Both the position numbers and the translations under genes were made by a program. DNA of 64,000 nucleotides. It comes from Apiosordaria backusii. Lineage: Eukaryota; Ascomycota; Sordariomycetes; Sordariales; Lasiosphaeriaceae. The first letter of the stretch is position 1. Every line of letters begins with the position of its first letter. The stretch is from positions 1,178,001 through 1,242,000 of the forward strand of contig JAUKTV010000011.1 of NCBI GenBank assembly GCA_030549205.1, given 5' to 3'. The notes under the pieces are model-generated. The model was not told the origin of the DNA, ran no database searches, and saw only the letters and a list, made by a program, of their open reading frames with translations. Shown piece by piece: positions 13,301 through 23,710 of this stretch.

Positions 13301-13379
13301 CCAATTGCACGGCACCCCTACCTTTTAATCGAGTGCCAACGCATCACTCCCAATAGATTGGGTGCACATCCAGCCCAAT
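13301..13379 (+). promoter_or_regulatory. Cluster of four CCAAT boxes upstream of hapB
   Basis: CCAAT occurs at 13301-13305, 13350-13354 and 13375-13379, with an inverted copy (ATTGG) at 13357-13361. All four lie within 79 bp, about 255-333 bp upstream of the hapB ATG. HapB is the DNA-contacting subunit of the CCAAT-binding complex, and its gene is known to be autoregulated in Aspergillus nidulans, so this is a candidate feedback element. Confidence 0.45.
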
Positions 13380-13633
13380 CCACAGGTACAAGGTGACTTT
13401 GGAGCTTTAACCCACACAGTGAGCCCAAATAGATCAAGGACCTGGGATCTCTATCGCCGGCTTTGAACGACTTTGGCATCAACCCGAGTGGTAAACTATT
13501 CTCTCTCAGCACAACCAACACCTCTACCCCTTCATACCGCCCCACTATTATCGGATTACTTCCGTCCCTCCGCTACTGATTATCGCGACTCGTTGCGATT
13601 CGTCTCGGCTTCTCGTCGACACCTTCACACAGG

Positions 13634-14560
13634 ATGATGGAATACGCGCAATATCAACAACAACCACAAAGCGCGCATACGCAACCACACATTCAAACAG
13701 GTTACCCGAACCCTGCAGGCGGCAACATCGCCTCCCCAGCACACGGCGTTCAAACATCACCGATACTCCCTTCCCAGCACCAACAGCCCTCACCAACACA
13801 AGCCCACAACATGTATCAAACTCAGTATGCCATGCCCCAGCACAACATGCAATATGCTGTGCCGGGGATCCAAGCGGCTGCCATGGCCGCCACAGCTGCT
13901 GCTTCCGGATCGGCATATCCTTACATGGCTTCGGACCCAAGCCTGCAGCAGTCGCCGAGGATGGCAGGCGTTAACCCTAAGAAGGACGGCAGGGCCGGCC
14001 AGCGATCCCCTCAGCAAATGAACAGCATGCCCCAGCAAAGACGACTCAGCCAGGTTAACAGCCCGGGAGTTCCCAATGCGGCAGCCATGCTGAACCACGT
14101 CGGCCCTCGCTCTACTATTCCACCTCAGATGACTGCGGCGCAGCAGATGCCCCCACCACAGTCACCCGAAGTCGCATCCGGAGCCGTCGAGGACTCGCCA
14201 TTGTATGTCAATGCGAAGCAGTTCCACCGGATTCTGAAGCGCAGAGTAGCCCGACAAAGGTTGGAGGAAGCGCTTCGTCTCACCAGCAAGGGTCGCAGAC
14301 CTTACCTCCACGAATCTAGGCACAACCATGCCATGCGCCGGCCTCGTGGACCCGGCGGGCGGTTCTTGACAGCCGACGAAGTAGCTCAAATGGAAAGAGA
14401 CAAGGCGAATGGCGTCGAGACCAAGCTGGAGGATACATCGGCGACGAAGACGGCCACTGGAGCTTCAAAAAGGAAATCGGACGGCGGCTCAGCGCCAGCA
14501 GCCAAGAAAGCGAAGCGAACGAACTTGACTCCTGAAGACGATGAGGAAGACGATGAGTGA
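13634..14560 (+). CDS. hapB: CCAAT-binding complex subunit HapB (NF-YA/CBF-B/HAP2)
   Basis: A 308-residue single-exon protein starting at ATG 13634; a second ATG follows at once at 13637. Residues about 187-246 form the complete NF-YA core. The subunit-association helix runs from SPLYVNAKQFHRILKRRVAR to about residue 216, and the DNA-binding part is RPYLHESRHNHAMRRPRGPGGRF at about 223-244. The N-terminal 180 residues are rich in Gln, Pro and Ala, as usual for the activation region. The C-terminus has a basic bipartite nuclear signal (about 278-296) and an acidic tail. The protein joins the HapC and HapE histone-fold subunits and reads the CCAAT pentamer by minor-groove insertion, controlling nutrient, iron and redox genes. 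The assignment is secure, because the NF-YA core is nearly invariant. Confidence 0.97.
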   Translation: MMEYAQYQQQPQSAHTQPHIQTGYPNPAGGNIASPAHGVQTSPILPSQHQQPSPTQAHNMYQTQYAMPQHNMQYAVPGIQAAAMAATAAASGSAYPYMASDPSLQQSPRMAGVNPKKDGRAGQRSPQQMNSMPQQRRLSQVNSPGVPNAAAMLNHVGPRSTIPPQMTAAQQMPPPQSPEVASGAVEDSPLYVNAKQFHRILKRRVARQRLEEALRLTSKGRRPYLHESRHNHAMRRPRGPGGRFLTADEVAQMERDKANGVETKLEDTSATKTATGASKRKSDGGSAPAAKKAKRTNLTPEDDEEDDE

Positions 14561-16180
14561 CGGGGGAGTGCTGGAGTTTGTTTTGGCTTGGGCGAAAGAG
14601 AAAAAAGACGGAATGCAGTTTCCACTCTATACCCAGTGTTTTCTCATGTCGAAAGAAGGTCATGATGTTATGACAGCCACCCTACTCTTTGTTTATTCGA
14701 AATATTGGGATTGCGTGAGCAAACAACCGGACTGGTTCTGTTTTTGGCGAGGAGTAGGAGTCTTGGGGGGAAGGGGGGGTTGGCGATGTCGTGCGTTTTA
14801 CTTGATCCTTCTTCAGATTGGGCAACGATACTCATTTTTGTTTTTATTTCTTGTTGGGTGTTTTATAAGCGCTTTTTGCATCGACACACCGATGAAGCCT
14901 TTGCCTTTTCTGTTTCCACTTTTTCCTCTTCAAATACACTTCGCCTCACAGCAGCAAACCAAAGCATAGCGTTCGGTCTCGGTCGGTAGGTTAGGATAAG
15001 GGAGAGGGTTGTGGTGGGCAGGAACAGAGAATGGGGACACCGGCGGTTAATTTTTTTTTCTTATTCTTGGAATCATCTGGAATGGAAAGGAAAGATTGCA
15101 CAAATATTTTATGAACTGGGACACGACGGGATACCCCTTTTTTATTTTCTCGAAACCTTGCGCGCGCACTTTTTGTTACTACACACAGAGACACTCCTAT
15201 GCCTTCTTTTTCAGCGTAATCTATTTTAGTGACCTACTTTTGTTGTTGTTTTGCGTTCATTATACCACTCGAAGCGGATACCTTTTCGTTTTCTGTTGCC
15301 TGGATCGAAGTTTACGGGTCTGGTTACCCATGATATCAGAGGCTTATTCAATATGACGAGTACGTACACATGGAGATTTGAAGACAAGAAAGTGTAATAA
15401 AAAGAGCGTGGACGAAGCAGCGGTTGCGTTGCCTTATATACAGTCTTTACCTACCTTTTGGTGGTGATGGGGAAGTATGTAGACAACATCAAACCGGCGA
15501 CCAATCCTCTCACCGGGATCGGATCGTGAATTGCAGAAAGATCGAACCAAGCAAAATGTCCCTGCAGAGCTTATTTATTACCTCCGATCTGTAAGATACA
15601 GGATATATATTGCCTGTGCTTGCTTATTGGATCAGATGGTGATATTGTCTCCTGCATGGCGCCGTGATTTGAAGGGCATTTGATGGTGATGGATTGGGCG
15701 AGGGCAAGGTGCCTCCCGGGTGGAGTGGGCACACAGCCGATTTGACGGGGGCTTGATCCAACGGAAAAGAGAGGAGGTGAGTGGTCGGTCGGAGGTTTTT
15801 TCCTCATTGCTTGCTTGTCTATGGATGGATGGAAGTGCTTGTGGCCGTTTTCCCACATGGGATGACTGGGAATTGATTAGATTAGATTTGTTTGTGAGAC
15901 GGTTGTGCTGAGTTCACCCAACCCACGCGATGCCAGGTGCCCTGCTCTCGGGTTGGCGCCTAACTTTTCAGGCTTTCACCACGCAGAGCTGGATATAGTG
16001 GGGCAAACCACCAGCTGCAACTGGGCTTGGGAGCCACACTCGCTCACTGCTGCTCATTCACCATCAAGCCAACGCAAGAGAGACGACGACAACAACAGAA
16101 ACTCACAGTCTAAGCATATCCCGACGACAAAATCTTCAGACATCGCGCGCCATACATAACGAGACGAGACATAAGGAATC
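14561..16180. other. hapB 3' flank and intergenic region
   Basis: T-rich, with no supported coding frame. It presumably holds the hapB 3' UTR and the LSM2 promoter. The segment just before LSM2 is A-rich leader sequence. Confidence 0.45.
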
Positions 16181-16985
16181 ATGCTGTTCTTTAGGTATGC
16201 AACCTTCTTTCCTTGCATTCAGGCAGGCATCGATATTTCGAATTGGTTTTCATGAGCTTGGTGGGAGGAGGTATGATGTGTGTGGTGTTGGGGAGGGAGG
16301 AGAGATGTCAACATTGCATACCAAAACAACACATCACGACCAAACCATTTGACACAACGCAACATAACATACTATGCTACGAAATACACCTCACCACCCT
16401 CCCCGCCCTACAACCCACCACTCACCACCACTCACCCCCCATCTCCCACCCACCTTCCCGCTTATATTACCTTGGACCTCAAACCCCCCTCCCCGATGGA
16501 ACCAGGCTAACACAATATTCAAAGCTTCTTCAAAACCCTCATCGACCACGAGGTTACCGTCGAGCTCAAAAACGACATCCGCATCCGCGGCGTGCTCAAG
16601 TCTGTCGACCAGTACCTCAACATCAAGCTCGACAACATCCAGGTGGTGGATGAGCTGAAGTATCCTCACTTGGTAAGCCCCGCCCCCTTTTCCTTTCTAT
16701 CTATTAGTCATCACCGTGATCCAGCGCAGAGAAGAGATAGAGATGGTGATGTCAGGGAGGGTTGGCTAATGGTTTGTGTACAGAGCGCAGTCAAGAATGT
16801 GTTTATTCGTGGCTCGGTAGTGAGGTATGTTCATCTGCCTTCCGGGTCGGTGGATGTGGACTTGTTGGAGGATGCTACGAGGAGAGGTATGTTACTTACT
16901 AACTACTGGATGGGAAGATATGGGGGGTGTGGGCTAATGTGAAGCAAAAACAGAGGCGGCGAATCAAGCCGTGAAGGCGAAGTGA
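16181..16985 (+). CDS. LSM2: U6 snRNA-associated Sm-like protein LSm2
   Basis: Four exons: 16181-16194, 16525-16672, 16784-16886 and 16954-16985. They encode 98 residues. The first exon has only 14 bases and ends inside a Ser codon. Introns are 330, 111 and 67 nt with GTATGC/GTAAGC/GTATGT donors and AG acceptors. The protein begins MLFFSFFKTLIDHEVTVELK and contains the Sm1 motif (about 15-45, including SVDQYLNIKLDN) and the Sm2 motif (NVFIRGSVVRYV, about 58-69), matching LSm2 closely in length and sequence. LSm2 is part of the LSm2-8 ring that binds the U6 snRNA 3' end in the nucleus and of the LSm1-7 ring that acts in mRNA decapping in the cytoplasm. A tiny first exon and long first intron are common in fungal Sm-family genes. 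Confidence 0.95.
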
Positions 16986-17611
16986 GAAGCTGAGCAGATG
17001 GCTGAGGAGTCTGCTAGAGAGAAGGGGCTGGCTGGGGGGAAATCAGCCGAAGAGGGCATTGGAACCAGAACACTCAGGGGAAGCAGCAAGGAGAAGAAGA
17101 AGGAGAAAGAAAAAGCAATAATACTATGGTGTCTTGCATGTCAGAGGGTGGAAAGATGGAGAGAGAGAGAGAGAGAGAGAAAAAGCAGAGAAGAAATACC
17201 CTGGCTATTATTTTTATTGCAAATGGGTTTAAGAATACCACACGCAGCAGGGAACTCAAACAAGACACATTCACGAAGAGTGTGGGAACTGAAAGAGTAT
17301 GACAAAGCTGAACACCTAAAACGAGGAAGCAAACTGCTTTCCCTCATGGGTTACATTTGCATCTACATCTTTACACCGTTTGTGGACAAAGAGACTGCGT
17401 TCTTACTATGCACAGTAGCTACCATATTTCTGCTTTGCAATTGTGAGTGTAAATTGTGAGGTTAATATTGTTGTCTTTGCATGATTATTATTTTTATTAT
17501 TATTATGACAAAGAGAAGTTCGTTGTTGACTCATTTCAGTGGAGATGAAGAAAGGAGTGGCAGCATATTACCCGCTTCTCCACAATTTATTTCACACACA
17601 ACACGAATCCA
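16986..17611. other. LSM2 3' flank with GA microsatellite
   Basis: Mostly purine-rich 3' flank. A (GA) dinucleotide run lies at about 17159-17180. The 153-codon frame here has low-complexity composition and is not convincing as a gene. Confidence 0.4.
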
Positions 17612-17723
17612 GGGAGCTTGGCTCAGTTGGAAGAGCGCAGGTCTCATACGATTACAAGTATGATCTGGTTGTCTTAACACCAGAGTTATCCTGAGGTCGT
17701 GAGTTCGAGCCTCACAGTTCCCA
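17612..17723 (+). tRNA. tRNA-Met (CAT), elongator type, with intron
   Basis: A cloverleaf can be drawn. The acceptor stem is GGGAGCT/AGTTCCC, the D arm GCTC-AGTTGGAA-GAGC, the anticodon loop CTCATA with U33 before CAT, and the T arm GTGAG-TTCGAGC-CTCAC, followed by discriminator A at 17723. An intron of about 39 nt (17649-17687) follows position 37, the canonical site. It contains GTATGA, which pairs with TCATAC across the anticodon, and its own hairpin (CTGGT/ACCAG). The anticodon stem has one U-U mismatch at the loop-closing pair. The D and T arms fit a nuclear tRNA. The acceptor stem does not begin with the A1:U72 pair of initiators, so elongator is favoured. Confidence 0.8.
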
Positions 17724-17910
17724 TCTTCTTTTGCCTTCTTGGCTCCCCACCACTCTAGGAATACTTCTCATTTTTGTTGTGATGCTCCTTGGACATCTAT
17801 TACAATTCATATTCTTTTTTGGTTTGAACTGTTACATAATGCTACACATATTCTACAACTGAGCCCTGTTTTCCTAGCCATGACCCAAGCAGTTCATACC
17901 CTCCCCTACA

Positions 17911-20676
17911 TTACCAGTACACAACCCCCTCTTGCTCCTCCTCCTCTCCCCCCTCCACCCCCTCCCTAACCTCCAACCGTCCCCCTTTCAACCTCCCCCG
18001 TTCCCCAACCCACCGATCAATCCACCCTTTCATCCTCCTCCTACTCTGCTCACTCCCAACATTAACAGTCGGCACCACCCTCCCAATCCTTAACCCCATC
18101 ACAAAAATCGCCAGCTCTCTAAAACTAGAATGCTCACTATACGGCACCCCCAGTAACACCCCCTCCTTCGTGCTCCCCCTCATAGGCACCAAGTCCCCTT
18201 TGCCAAACCTGCTCCTCCACGCCTTCCCATACAACAACTGGTCCATGGGTACACTCCCCGGCGCCATATCCGCCTTTATGTTTAGACTTTTGAGAGATGG
18301 AGGGCGGTAGTTCCACCCCGACGGCTTGAACCCCACGATCCTTGAGAACCCATACCGTCGGTGCTCAGTTAGGTAATCCAACAGATTTTGATTGTTGAGG
18401 TCGGATAAAGATGCCAAATGGACTAGGGCATCTTCAGGCTTTGGGGTCAAAAGGGAAGACAGCTCAGGATCATCGAGCTGGCTGCAAATCTTGAGCTTGT
18501 ACGGCGAGGCGTAGATTTTGGACTGGAGGGCGAGCGCGATGGAGACGCAGATTCGTTCTTTGCCTATGGAGTACGTGCCGCAGAGGATCAACAGGCGGTT
18601 TTGCTGGGTTTGGGGTGGGTTTGAAGTGATTGCGGTGAAGGCGTTTGGGGGGCCAGTGGGAGGGGGAGGGGATGGTTTGGATGGTGGAGGAGGATCAGTG
18701 GTGGTGAAGAACTTGCTGACGGAGGTGGAAGGGGCGCCGCCTTCTCGTCGGCGGAGGAGGGAGTCCCATTCTTTGTCGTCACCAGTGATTAAACCTTGGT
18801 TGAGAAGGGAGGATATCTCCGCGCAGGTGGAGATGACTTCTTTTTGAGGGGGGAAGGAGTACTTGGGATTGAGGTAGGTAGTGTCAAGGTAGCAGACGTC
18901 GATTTTCTGGTGTTTGGTCTTGCCTGTGATGGCGTCGACTGTCTCTGGCCGGAGATGGGGGTGTTCGATATGAGCTTGACAAGCGCGGAAATCACCGCAG
19001 TGTAAAATCCGCTGCGTCTTCCCACCTCCCATGGCTTTCTCAAACAGGAACAGCGAACTACCGGGGCAGTGGTTGGCGGGGATCATCGTCACCGTGACCC
19101 CCTTTGTATGCGGGACTCGGACTGTCTTGTCAAACTCGAGCTCAACAACATATTTCGCTGCCGTCCTGAGCTGTGTCTTGACTAGCGACCCTGTGACCTT
19201 GCTGCAGTAGATCGGGCCGTGAGACCAGTTCGCAGTGAGGCCAATGTAGTGATCGCTGTGAAAATGACTGAGAAAGTACGCTTTACAGCCCTCCACAGCG
19301 CCATACCTGAAGGCGTCGACGCATATCGAAAACCCAGGCATGATCTTGTAAAACGGACAAGTCCGCTTATACGCCGGCATCCCCCTCGACGCATTCTCCG
19401 CCGCCGCGGCCGTCGCCCAGGCACTATCCTCAGCATGACCAGACATGAGCTTAGCAAACGCCGAGCTTGATCCCTCCGTAGAAGTCCTCTCACCGCCCAG
19501 ACTAAACGGATTGGCCTGTCCAGGTCTTGGGACAGCTGCCTTCGCAAACCTCTTTCTCACCTCAGCTCCATCAACCTCCTTCTTCTCTTCTATTGTCGGC
19601 GGTGGCTGCAGCTGCGGTAAAGGCGTCGGATTCCCATCCAAACAAGCATTAACATGCTCGCTCGCCACCTGCTCCGACGCCCCCGCCAAGCTCCCCCCGC
19701 AAACCGGACAGGCCTCCATCATCTCCTCATCATCACCCCTATCCATACCAAACTCTTCATACCCCTCCAGCAAAGCTTGCTCTTCCATGTCCCGCATAGC
19801 TTGGAGCTCCTCACCCGTAAAATCCTCGTCGTATTCCTCCCCATTAAACTCATCAATCAGCCCCTCTTCTTCGTTGTGCCCCCCGTTCGGTGTCAAGTTC
19901 GCCCCGGAGGTCTCATGTCGCAGTAATGGCACCTTGCCTTTTTCTTGTTCTTGTTCTTGTTCTTGATCATCCCTAAGTCTATTTATCCTGATCCCATTGG
20001 TAAGTCTGTTGTCCGTAGGAGATATCCCGCATGTATCATCATCAACTTCTGCAAGGGTAGGTCTCACCCTTGATATCGTTGTCGATTTCGACTCGTCGTC
20101 ATCGCTCGCATCCTCCTCGTCATCATCCTCATCAGAAGAAGAGTCATCCAAAAATGGATTCGGAACCTTTGTTTTCTTCGCAGGTAGTTTCTTTGCTTCC
20201 TTGCTCTCCTTTCCGGTTGTTTCGCTGCCCTTTTCGTCGGGTTTCGAGTCTGCCGAAACTGCCCTCGATTTCGCCGGACTCGCCCCATCATCCAACACCG
20301 GACTAGGACTCAACCTCCTCCTCTTCACCGACCCCTCAACCTCATTGAACCTCTCCCCCTCCACCGGCGACGACACCCCCGCCGGCCTCTTGACATAATC
20401 CTCAGCCCCATATATATCCTCCTCCTCTTCCCCCTCCCCCTCTTTCTCGCCCACCCCCGCAATAAACAACTCTTCATCCTCCGTCTTCTTAAAATAACTC
20501 AAAATACTCCCATTCGGCTTCGCTTTCACCTTGTGCGGGCCTTTCGCCACAGGCAGCACCTTCATCCTCGCACCGGGGGGTTTGTTCGGGGTGATCGTCT
20601 TTTGCTTTAGTTTCGGTTTCGCAGGTGTCGCTGCTGTTTTTGGCTTTGGTTTGGATGATATCCTCGCGGGAGCCAT
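17911..20676 (-). CDS. PSO2: DNA interstrand-crosslink repair nuclease SNM1/PSO2
   Basis: Uninterrupted 921-residue frame from the ATG at 20676. The N-terminal half is disordered, basic then acidic, with a PCNA-binding-like NGSILSYF at residues 55-62. A UBZ4-type zinc finger (CPVC...H...C) lies at about 323-345. The C-terminal half is a metallo-beta-lactamase/beta-CASP nuclease: HFHSDH from residue 471 (motif 2, metal ligands), PANHCPGSS (motif 3), LHCGDFR (motif 4), YLDTTYLNPKYSFP, then GTYSIGKERICVSIA (beta-CASP) and YSEHSSFREL (motif C). This is the SNM1A/Pso2 arrangement. The 5'-3' exonuclease acts in the nucleus on unhooked interstrand crosslinks. The length suits the fungal family. It lies on the same strand as eIF3d but is 640 bp away and independently promoted. 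Confidence is high. Confidence 0.95.
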   Translation of the reverse strand: MAPARISSKPKPKTAATPAKPKLKQKTITPNKPPGARMKVLPVAKGPHKVKAKPNGSILSYFKKTEDEELFIAGVGEKEGEGEEEEDIYGAEDYVKRPAGVSSPVEGERFNEVEGSVKRRRLSPSPVLDDGASPAKSRAVSADSKPDEKGSETTGKESKEAKKLPAKKTKVPNPFLDDSSSDEDDDEEDASDDDESKSTTISRVRPTLAEVDDDTCGISPTDNRLTNGIRINRLRDDQEQEQEQEKGKVPLLRHETSGANLTPNGGHNEEEGLIDEFNGEEYDEDFTGEELQAMRDMEEQALLEGYEEFGMDRGDDEEMMEACPVCGGSLAGASEQVASEHVNACLDGNPTPLPQLQPPPTIEEKKEVDGAEVRKRFAKAAVPRPGQANPFSLGGERTSTEGSSSAFAKLMSGHAEDSAWATAAAAENASRGMPAYKRTCPFYKIMPGFSICVDAFRYGAVEGCKAYFLSHFHSDHYIGLTANWSHGPIYCSKVTGSLVKTQLRTAAKYVVELEFDKTVRVPHTKGVTVTMIPANHCPGSSLFLFEKAMGGGKTQRILHCGDFRACQAHIEHPHLRPETVDAITGKTKHQKIDVCYLDTTYLNPKYSFPPQKEVISTCAEISSLLNQGLITGDDKEWDSLLRRREGGAPSTSVSKFFTTTDPPPPSKPSPPPPTGPPNAFTAITSNPPQTQQNRLLILCGTYSIGKERICVSIALALQSKIYASPYKLKICSQLDDPELSSLLTPKPEDALVHLASLSDLNNQNLLDYLTEHRRYGFSRIVGFKPSGWNYRPPSLKSLNIKADMAPGSVPMDQLLYGKAWRSRFGKGDLVPMRGSTKEGVLLGVPYSEHSSFRELAIFVMGLRIGRVVPTVNVGSEQSRRRMKGWIDRWVGERGRLKGGRLEVREGVEGGEEEEQEGVVYW

Positions 20677-21315
20677 GATGTCGGGTACTGTTTGGTAACG
20701 ACAGGAGGGAGGGACGGTCGTTGGGATTCAGGAGGAGGGATTGGCGAAGTGGTACTGATTGAGTGGGAACACGGAAAACGCGAGTTTTGGAGGGGTGGGT
20801 AAACGTCCGCCACTGCAGCACTGGAGGGGAACGCTAGAACTGCGCGTTGTCACGTGCGCCCACTTAAAGGGCTGAGCAAAGGGGGAGGTCAAAGCAAAGG
20901 ATCGGGACAAAGAAAGACATGTTTGACTACATAATACTCCATATTAATAGAGCAAACCCAATGCTGAAAATTCCCCGGAGTATTGAACTGTGGTGGCTTA
21001 ATGAAAACGGTGATCGAGGACAGCAAGAAAAGTGCTAACTCTTCCTCGACCACCGAGTCTTCTTTGGCGATCAGCCCCTGAAAACATATATATTCACAAC
21101 ATAAATTCAACAAAATGGAAGCTAATTGGTATTGCTTTTAACTATCCGGTCCGCTTTTGCCCCCCAGTCTAATGAATGCTGATCCGGATAAACGCTGGCC
21201 TTTTCATAACCATAGAGACAACCGCCATCTCCCCGTGTCCGTTTCCGTTTCAGTCATAATAGCCATCGGAGTCGCTACTCCCCCGTCCATTCTGTTTATC
21301 CTCCATGGAAATATT

Positions 21316-23217
21316 CTACTCCGCCGCCTCCTGGACCGCCTGCACCTCAGGAACCTCGTCATCGTCATCCAGGCTGCCGGCCGGGACCTGGTACAGGCGC
21401 AGGATGTTCTTGTTGGGGTCCTTGACCAGGATATACTTGCCGTCTGGCTGCTGGAGGACCATATCGGCAATGGTACGGACGATACCCCAGCCGTTGGACA
21501 GCTGCAGGTTCATCTGGTTGGCAAAGTCCTTAGGCTTCCAGCCAACAACTCCGAGAATGACGTGCTTGTCATTGGTCTTGGGGTTCGCGCGAGAGACGAA
21601 ACTATTAACAGAGAGTCAGCCAGCTGATAACCTCCAAAAATGCGAAACAAGAGAAACATACCCAATCTTCATGACATCAGCCTTGGCAAGGATAGACTGA
21701 ACAGTCCATCTGGCGAGCTTGCAGCTGTTGTTCTTCATCTCAGTGGCGACGACAGCACCGCGCTGAGAAATAAGCTTGGTCCTCCAGTCAAGACCGCCAC
21801 CGCTGCCCTGAGCCTTGCTGTCAAACTCGTTGAGAGCGTGGACAGTGACGAACTGGTTCTCGTTGTTGAGAGCGCTCTTCTGTACCGCATCCAGCTCAGT
21901 ACGGACGACAAGGTACGTGGGGTTCTCCTCGGAGGTGGAGAGGTCAAACCGCCTGTACTTGTAGGCCTTTGACGCAGGGGGCACCGACTCCTCGGGGGAG
22001 TAAAAGGGATTCTCGTGCGCCATGTTGACCTTATGAGCCTCGAGCACAACCTGGTTGGCAAAGTTGTGGTTGATGTAAGTAGCCTCCTCCGCCAACGCCT
22101 GGGGCTGGTTGATGGAATCCTTGGATCCCTCGGAAGCCTCGAGCGGCGCATCGACGGCGTTCTCGTTGACGGTGACCATATCGAGAGCAGCGTTGTCGCG
22201 CTTGTCGAAGAAAACCTTGTTGCCCTGTCTGACGATGACAATATCCCAAGAGTAGACGGAGCGGGGAGCGCACATCAGCATCGAAAGAATGTTGTCAGTG
22301 GCGAAGATGGTGGCCTCGCCCTTGTCAGCAAGCTCCTGGATGATAGGATCCACGGAGGTTGTGACATTGTAAGCCGCGCGGTCGAGGGCAGTAAGCTTGC
22401 GCTCGGAGTTCTTGACAGGCGGCTTGTCGTAGGAGCGGTCGTAGGCGTTTACGAAACCGTAGCTGTCGATATCCTCACCCTCATCGGTCTCAAGGTTCAA
22501 CTTGCCAAGACGGTTGTAGTCAATCTCCTCAAGCAGCTTCCAGTCGGCCTTAATGTTGATGGAAGCATCACGGTTGCGAACAGGCTTGTCGTAGTCCTTC
22601 CAGCCAAAGCGACGACCACCGCGAGCACCGGCGCCACCACGGGCGCCGCCCCGGCTGTCATAGCCTCCGCCATACTGCCCACCGCGACCGGCACGCTGGA
22701 ACTGTTGACGGCCACCAACGGCTCTGGAGTCTCCCCTTCCACCGCGCTGGCCTCCTCTACCGCGGGTGAAGACGGCACCACGGCCGAAGCGTGTCTTGGT
22801 CGAGTCGCGAACGTTGGAGACAACGGAGAAGGAGGCTTCGTCTTCGGCGACAGGAGGAGTGAACAAAGAAACAGAACCGGCACCATAGACTTGTTGGTCT
22901 AGAGAGATCATAAGTTAGTACACAAAGCAGATTTGCATTACATGTATGCGAGCGATGACCCCTCGCAGCTGGTTCATCAAAAACCCACCTCTATAGTTTC
23001 TGTTAAATTGCTGTCTGCCACCACGGCCGTCTCTTCCGTCCTTGCCGTCGGTCCAGTCGGCCATGCGGCCAAGCTTGTCGCTCTTGGAGAATGGGGCGTA
23101 GGGGACGCCATTGAGGGTAGTCTCGGTGGTAATCGGGGGGCCCCAAGTATTATCGGGCTCAGGCAGCGAGTTGATCAAGTCAACCAAGGCCGACTGGCCT
23201 GGTGGTGGAACAGCCAT
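21316..23217 (-). CDS. eIF3d: Eukaryotic translation initiation factor 3 subunit D
   Basis: Three exons on the minus strand: 23217-22989, 22898-21662 and 21601-21316. They give 583 residues, slightly longer than human eIF3d. Introns are 90 and 60 nt (GTGGGT and GTATGT donors). The N-terminus MAVPPPGQSALVDLINSLPE and the WGPP/YAPFSKSDKLGR segment are typical. An RGG-rich stretch (about 105-160, RGRGGQRGGRGDS and RGGARGGAGARGGRRFG) is extended compared with animals. The central and C-terminal cup-like domain is complete, with DWKLLEEIDYNRLGKL, VYSWDIVIVRQGNKVFFDKRD, KYRRFDLS, NPTYLVVRTE and GWKPKDFANQMNLQLSNGWGIVR. The acidic tail is DDDDEVPEVQ. It is a cytoplasmic eIF3 component that contacts the 40S mRNA exit side and has cap-binding capacity. 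The start is set by the first conserved Met. Confidence 0.96.
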
Positions 23218-23710
23218 ATTGGATTGTGTGTACGTGGGGAAATACTCTGCTGTCTGAAGTATGCTCCGGAGAATGCGCAACAAGTAGTCGTAAGGTAAAC
23301 CGAGATCCGGGTGGTGTGGCGGTTGCGACGTGATGCGGAGATGTAGCACTTGACAGAGGGTTATTTTCAAAAACTGAAATTCTCGTGGTGGGGTGTTGTG
23401 GGTGTGGGGCAACTGAGCTTGGTGCGCCGCTTCTCACCTTGGCCGTTTGCGGCGGCACAGTGCGGAGTTATAGGGAGGAGGGAGCTACGCAGGGGACAAT
23501 AGTAACCACTTCGACAGGAACAAATATTGAGCCAGGTGCTATCAACATCTACTTTCTTACATATTCAAATATATCCAAATATAAAAAGAGCCAGAGCCAG
23601 AGAATGCTCCCTTCGGCCTAGCAGGGTCATCTAATATAGTGCGCCATATCCAAATCATTCAATAACAACCAAAGAGATGAACACCAGAGCAATATAAAAT
23701 CCAACAAAAA

